64,000 bases of DNA. Origin: Perognathus longimembris pacificus (lineage: Eukaryota; Chordata; Mammalia; Rodentia; Heteromyidae). The translations under genes and the position numbers were made by a program. Positions 58,501 to 64,000 of this stretch are shown here, piece after piece. The DNA lies in contig NC_063188.1 of the NCBI RefSeq assembly GCF_023159225.1, forward strand, positions 29,463,475 to 29,527,474, given 5' to 3'. The notes beneath the pieces were generated by a model, which saw only the letters and a list, made by a program, of their open reading frames with translations, ran no database searches and had not been told where the DNA came from. Position 1 is the first letter of the stretch, and the number at the start of each line of letters is the position of its first letter.

Positions 58501-59800
58501 ATCCAGAAATACAACAAATCAAAGAAAGAACAAATAATTGGGACTGCATCAAACTTCAAATTTTCTGCACAGCAAAGGACATAGATAATAAGCTAAACAC
58601 AAATATTAAAGAATAAGAGAAGATTTTTACCAGCTATCCATCAGAGAAGGGCATAATATCCAATATATACTAAGAATTCAAAAAAGAACCCTCAAAAAAT
58701 AAATCCTCAAAGAAAAAAACTATATGATTAATAGACACATGAAAAAATGTTCAACATATCTTTCCATAAAAGAAGTATAATGAAAACAATACTGTGATCT
58801 CACTTCACCCCAGTTACAATGACCATTATCAACAAAGCTAACAATAACAAATACTGGCATGGGTGTGGCCAAAACGGAACTCTATTACACTGTTGGTGGG
58901 AATGTAAATGTGTTCACTCACTCTGAAAAGCAGTATACAGTGTTCAAAAAAGACTAAACATAAAATTATCTAATGACCCAGCAATTCCACTGCTGGGCGT
59001 TTGTACAATAGAGCATGAACAGTGATACACTAAAGCCACCACTACAATCAGATTTATTGTAGTTTTATTTACCATAGCCAAGATATGAAATTAGTCCAGA
59101 TTCCCCTCAATGGATAAATGGATGAAGAAAATGTGGTAAAAATAAATAATGGAATTCTATTCATCCATCCAAAAGAATGATGTTGTACTATTTGTCATGA
59201 AATGGAAAGACTTGGAATAAAGTTATATTAAATGAAGTAAGCCAGATCCAGAGACACACAGGTTTCAGAGCTTCTCTCATGTGCGAGCACACTTGTGGTA
59301 CTGAAGTAGTTATAGATGAATTATCTCAAATATAATAGACTCTATGGAGATGCAAATGATATAATTCTTTAGAAGGTCTAAGTCAAACACAACAAAATAA
59401 GTATTAAGAAATGTACACTTGCAAGAGGAGGTAGCAAGGGGAGAGAGATAGGATGAACAGAGGAATTGAGTAGAAATTAGGCAAGAAAGCATTGTGTATG
59501 ACACAGAACTGAGAAAAATGGAGGGAGGGGTGGGTTGAAGGGGGTGAAGATGTTGAAGGGATGACACAGATCAATATGCATTGTATACACAAAATACTTT
59601 GTTAAATGGCAAAAAAAATCAATATATAACCTGAAAATTAGGAAGTGTGAGGGATGGAGTGTGTTGGGAGGGGTAAGAAAGAATATTAAAAGGGGTGACA
59701 TTGCTCAAAAGGCACTATATTCATAAACTGCTTCTGGAATGGCAACTCCTTTGCACAACTAATTAAAGAACACAAAAACATAGTAAGAAAATAACAAACT
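58501..59800 (+). mobile_element. Old L1 ORF2 C-terminus plus 3'UTR
   Basis: Starts near 'tgggactgcatcaaacttca' (WDCIKLQ), runs through 'ctcacttcaccccagttaca' and 'aatggataaatggatgaaga', and ends in an A-rich 3'UTR. It lies head-to-head with the minus-strand fragment and overlaps it in L1 content. Confidence 0.82.
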
Positions 59801-59896
59801 TCAAAAAACAATACTTCCTCCAAAACAATGGCAGAGAGGTCTTACCTCAGTCAACAAAAAAATGTAAATTTCAATTAATATTTGATATAGTCTTTT

Positions 59897-60130
59897 TTCT
59901 TTGTCACTTGTGGGGCTTGAATTCTGGGCCTGGGCACTGTCCCTGAGCTCTTCAGCTCAACATGAGAGCTCTACCTTTTGTGCCACAGTGCCACTTCTGG
60001 TTTTCTGGTGGTTAATTGAAGATAAGAGTCTCATGGACTTTCCTTCCCGGGCTGGCTTTGAATGGAGATCCTCAGATCTCAGCCTACTGAGTAGCTAGGA
60101 TTACAGACATGAGCCACTGGTGCCCAGCAC
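59897..60130 (-). mobile_element. B1/ID-like composite SINE, complete
   Basis: TSD 'tgatatagtctttt' (59883-59896) and 'tgatgtagtctttt' (60131-60144). In reverse: ID-like unit, linker 'ggtggttaattgaagataag', then B1-like 'gagtagctaggattacagac'. Confidence 0.93.
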
Positions 60131-60144
60131 TGATGTAGTCTTTT

Positions 60145-61305
60145 ATAGATATTGTCATCTCTATTCATTTCTGAATAGAGTTTCACTTTCTTTTCAGATC
60201 ACTTTGGTTCAAGATTCTGGAGTTTTGTGTTGGGGTAGAGTTCAGTGCTCCATCTGGCATCCACAGATTTTATGCCAAGAAGCTTATTTTATCAAACTTT
60301 TCATTCCCTGTCAATATTTTCTAAACACTTGGGGCAAAAAAAAGATTCTATTTTGGCCAACAACCTTGTTGTGACCAGTACAAGCAGTTTACATGCAGTG
60401 GCAATGGGTCAAAGAAAACATTGGATTCACGGAAAAGATTGAAATGCACAAAGTATATTTACATCAAAGTTTATAGCATAGATGCACACCCTTTTATTGA
60501 AAAATTGCCTTTTTCATTTGCTATCAAAATTTGAGAATCCCTTTTATATACTTCCGTATTCTGACCTGTCGATCATTAATTCCATTCATTTGAGCCTCTT
60601 AGCATGCCTCAAATTCATTTGCTTAGATTCTTGTCAGAACCAATACTGCCACCTCTTGGCTACACTACAATTGCAAATTGGCTTCCTGGCTTCCTCCTCA
60701 TAAAAATGACCTTTTATAACCAGAAATTGTATATTCTCATGAATTCATTTCTGCTCATCCTGATCCAGGCACAAAATGGTTGGATAACTTGTTGTTTGGT
60801 ATAAAAATAAATTTTCCTAATGTAACCTCTAAGCAGTGCTTAGGCGTCTTCATAGTTACACATGTTACAATATTGCACCAATGTTTTTCTAGCCATTCTA
60901 ACAGTATATGTGCATGTGTGTTTTCTTTGCTTCCTTCCTTATGACAGAGCTTTTATGTATATTGTATTATCTAAATTACTATTCTGTAGTATTTGCAGCA
61001 TCACCTTTAATACAACTCCTTATCATTTTTCTAACCTCAAATGAAATTTCCTCAAGCAAGTCCTTCCCACCTCCCAGATCATACTATTGCTATATTCTGG
61101 TACCTATTTTCACATATCCTTTCTTCATAGTACCTACCAGAAATTTGATCTCACATTTTTTTGTATTGATTCGATCATCCTTTCTTACCCTCTCATGTTC
61201 ATCACGTTGTAAATTTCTTTCAAAAAGGGAAACACTGCATTCATTTTGCTTAACATTTTCTCTTCAGATTTGATCACAGTATCTGGCAAATAGCTGATAA
61301 TTCAA
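60145..61305. other. AT-rich unique sequence
   Basis: Several short ORFs, none with splice context or a recognisable family. Confidence 0.4.
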
Positions 61306-61307
61306 AT

Positions 61308-61400
61308 GAGTACCACTAACTGGCCTAGGTGACCTTGAACAAGTCATTTAACCTCTCCATGAGGCATTTTCATCATTTGTAAATAGCAGATTGAGAATTG
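61308..61400 (+). repeat. MIR core fragment
   Basis: 'ggtgaccttgaacaagtcat' followed by 'ttaacctctcc' and 'catttgtaaatagcag' matches the MIR core and tail order. Confidence 0.75.
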
Positions 61401-61429
61401 TCTAGTAAAATTAGTTTAGTAATACATCA

Positions 61430-61968
61430 AGAGCTAAAGAGAGCTTGTCGAGATGGTGTGATAAAAAGAGCTATGCCAGTGTGGATGAGGGTGATCTTTT
61501 GGGATTGTGCTGTTGGAGAAGAAAAGGTGCTGTTTTACTGGTCAAGAAAATGAACTTGAAGTTATGGAGCACTGGGATGTCTCAAACTATTTGGCATTTT
61601 ATATGCACTATCTCTTTGAATCTTCCCTACTGGATGCTTGCAGAGCCAATCTGTTTGGAACAGATAAAGAAAGCAATATGTCTTTCTCTCTTTCTATGTT
61701 TCCTCAACATGCTACCAGACTGCAATGCAGCCAAAAATATCACAAAGCAACACAGGATGTTTGTTCTGGTGATTAAGAAAAGAAAGCTAATCAAACTTTA
61801 TTGCAGTGTTTTCTACATATAACTCATATCATTAGATCTGGTTACGGACCATTGTCATTGTACTATTTTTCAGTACTAAATTTAACTTCTGTGTAATTCT
61901 TCTTTTTTCAGTCACCTTAGTTAATGAATTAATTCCCCTCCAATGTTTTTCAGGTCAGCCAATTCTCT
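61430..61968. other. Unique sequence, no gene seen
   Basis: Two overlapping ORFs in different frames (61445-61822 and 61507-61776) with no family resemblance; probably chance. Confidence 0.4.
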
Positions 61969-62032
61969 CCTCATTTTACAGATGAAGGAACAAAAACAAT
62001 GAGATGTTCTTGATGTCATAGCTGATCACAAT
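61969..62032 (-). repeat. MIR fragment (tail)
   Basis: 'ctcattttacagatgaagga' is the reverse MIR tail, followed by a degraded 'gtcatagctgatcac' (for gtcacacagct). Confidence 0.6.
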
Positions 62033-63030
62033 CCATCAATATAATATACCTTGGGGATACTGACTTTACTAAATCTTTCCAGGATAGCCTCAGTCAGCCC
62101 AGTATGTCAGTGTTATCATCTATGTGATGTCAGGCTGCAGATGTGGTGGCAACAGGAATGAAGCAACTCAAGGTAACATGACTTTTATTTCTCTTAGAAT
62201 TACTTTTGATACCTGTAACTTTGTGGTAAAATTATCAAGTGTGTTACATAAAAGAAGACACATTTATGTCTTCTCTATGATTTGCTATCATCAATAGACA
62301 GCTTTTATTTCATTAGAGCACCAGATTTCTCATCAACCATGATCAGCAGTATTACATACATCTAAACCTGGTAGCAGAAAGTGTTAGTTTTTATTTGGAT
62401 TTAGCTTTTTATTCTCGTGAGGTTTTTTATTTTATTATGGGGCAAAACAATTTGAACAAGGACTTATTTACATAGCATTCTTATTTTATGTCTTTTTATA
62501 GTGAAAATAACATATATTTTATTACAAATCTAAGGGTCAGGAATACTAATCTCTTCTATTTCTCATAGTTAAGATTTCCCCCATCAGGTCAAACAGGATG
62601 TTACACTGAATTTTGTGCAATAGGGAGCAGGAAGAATCAGTAATTATTTTTTTAAATATTCAACAACACAACTATTAAAATTACTGATGAGCTTTTGCTA
62701 TTTTGGCTCTGCATTTACATAGACAAAATAGATCAAAAGACAGTTTCACATTAGAAATTTTATTATTCATTTTAGTAATATTTTCAGTATCTCCTTTTCT
62801 AGTTTACTGTCCCATTCAATAATTATGGAAGATTATAATGATATAATATCGTCAAGGATCAATTATATATATATGTATATATATATATCACAGGCAATAT
62901 GACAACACACATTAATGATGACTAGAAGAAAAATAGATAAATGGACAGTGGAAGAATAAATACATTTAGGCTAAATATTAAGTATTTTTCATAATCCTTT
63001 ACCCATAAGTTTACCATAGCTAAGGTTCAA
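62033..63030. other. AT-rich sequence with a TA run
   Basis: TA-rich at about 62863-62888. No gene or other repeat recognised. Confidence 0.4.
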
Positions 63031-63034
63031 GATA

Positions 63035-63035
<1 letters not shown>

Positions 63036-63094
<59 letters not shown>

Positions 63095-63115
63095 TACATA
63101 CATACATACATAGAG
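63036..63115 (+). repeat. (TA)n-(GA)n-(CATA)n compound microsatellite
   Basis: TA dinucleotides to about 63068, GA to about 63094, then CATA tetranucleotides. Confidence 0.95.
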
Positions 63116-64000
63116 ACATAAGATAGATATGTAGTTCAATTTATATACACATGTAGTTAAGCTTATATAGAAAATATATACACTATTTAAAATGCTATTT
63201 TGAAAATTAAGTTGTTTCTCTTATAAATTCAATCATAAAATATAATATGAAAACAGAGGCAGCATAACTTCCTACACATCCTCAAGTCTCATAAGTAGAC
63301 TCAAAAAATGAATTGCTGTGAACCAGAAAAGCACCATAATTAATCTAGGAAATAGGGCATAGGGACCAGGAATGTAGCTTTTCTATTACACAATAATTAA
63401 ATGTAAATGTAATGTGAGAGAATACTACTCATCACAAAATTAAACAATGAATTCAGAGCAATGGGCCAACTTTAAAAATTAGTCATTTGACATGCTAGAA
63501 TCAAAAGAATGGATGTATTTATTCACAATGTTCAAGTTATAAAGCATGAAGACATTGATGTTTCAGTTGATGGTTTACTATAAGACTACAAAATGACTAA
63601 TCTAATGAAAACACGAGAGTTTTTCCAGTCTAATACTAAGTATCTTGAAGTTTGTAGACACATTCAGAATTCTACACCTATCACAGTAAAAGAAAATCTC
63701 TGTAATTAACAACTTTGAAACTCAGAATCTTTTTTCATTTTTTATTCATTTTTATTGAATTTTATCTTATACTTCATATTTAAATGCCCCCATGAGAGGC
63801 TTTGTTTATGCCAGCTGATTACTTTCTAATATTTTATCCTAAGAAATAGAGTATTCTTGCCAAGACCGATCATGACTTTTAGGGCCACTTTAGTCTATTT
63901 TACAATCATTTGTGCTCAAGGTAACAGATTTATATACAGTTCAATGCCATAGAGAACAAACTGTCTATTTTTCAAAAAATTGTCAGTGCTTTACACATTG
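63116..64000. other. AT-rich unique sequence
   Basis: No gene or repeat recognised to the window end. Confidence 0.4.

Overview
The window is mammalian nuclear DNA, most likely from a geomyoid rodent (pocket mouse or kangaroo rat lineage). The evidence is its repeats: many dimeric tRNA-derived (ID-like) SINEs, B1 fused to an ID-like unit, L1 LINEs of one subfamily, and ancient MIR copies. The genus is inferred from remembered repeat families and was not searched. Most of the window is AT-rich and gene-poor; nearly every open reading frame is a LINE/SINE fragment, a microsatellite or chance.

The one convincing host gene is on the minus strand at 3.44-4.27 kb. It has two short coding exons (4132-3989 and 3802-3578) around a 186-bp GT-AG intron. 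They encode a 122-residue protein that is about 36% Arg+Lys with four Cys. A CCAAT box, a CRE-like site and a TATA box lie upstream, the start context is strong, and an AATAAA signal lies 112 bp past the stop. The layout resembles genes for sperm nuclear or perinuclear basic proteins (protamine, transition protein, CYPT type), but I cannot assign it to a family. It is my main candidate for something undescribed.

Mobile elements make up the rest of the interpretable sequence. Two near-complete but dead L1s are delimited by exact target-site duplications (TSDs): minus strand 16035-23728 (12-bp TSD) and plus strand 32029-38377 (11-bp TSD). The second starts at the same 5' end as the first but lacks about 1.6 kb of 5'UTR, as expected of a spliced-RNA insertion. 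Both share an in-frame TGA in ORF1. Two solo LTRs with 6-bp TSDs (14690-15252 and 40674-41210, both minus) mark class II endogenous retrovirus insertions. An L1 with a twin-priming inversion sits inside a SINE at 45.4-46.6 kb, and a 500-N assembly gap interrupts it exactly where the flanking L1 sequence is contiguous.

By region: 0-6.9 kb unique sequence with the basic-protein gene; 6.9-14.7 kb AT-rich with a few SINEs and an L1 relic; 14.7-15.3 kb solo LTR; 16-23.7 kb L1; 24-32 kb unique sequence with scattered SINE/L1 tails; 32-38.4 kb second L1; 38.9-48.4 kb dense repeats (L1 tails, LTR, SINEs, gap); 48.4-56.6 kb mostly unique; 56.6-60.1 kb old head-to-head L1 fragments and SINEs; 60.1-64 kb unique sequence with MIR and TA/GA repeats.
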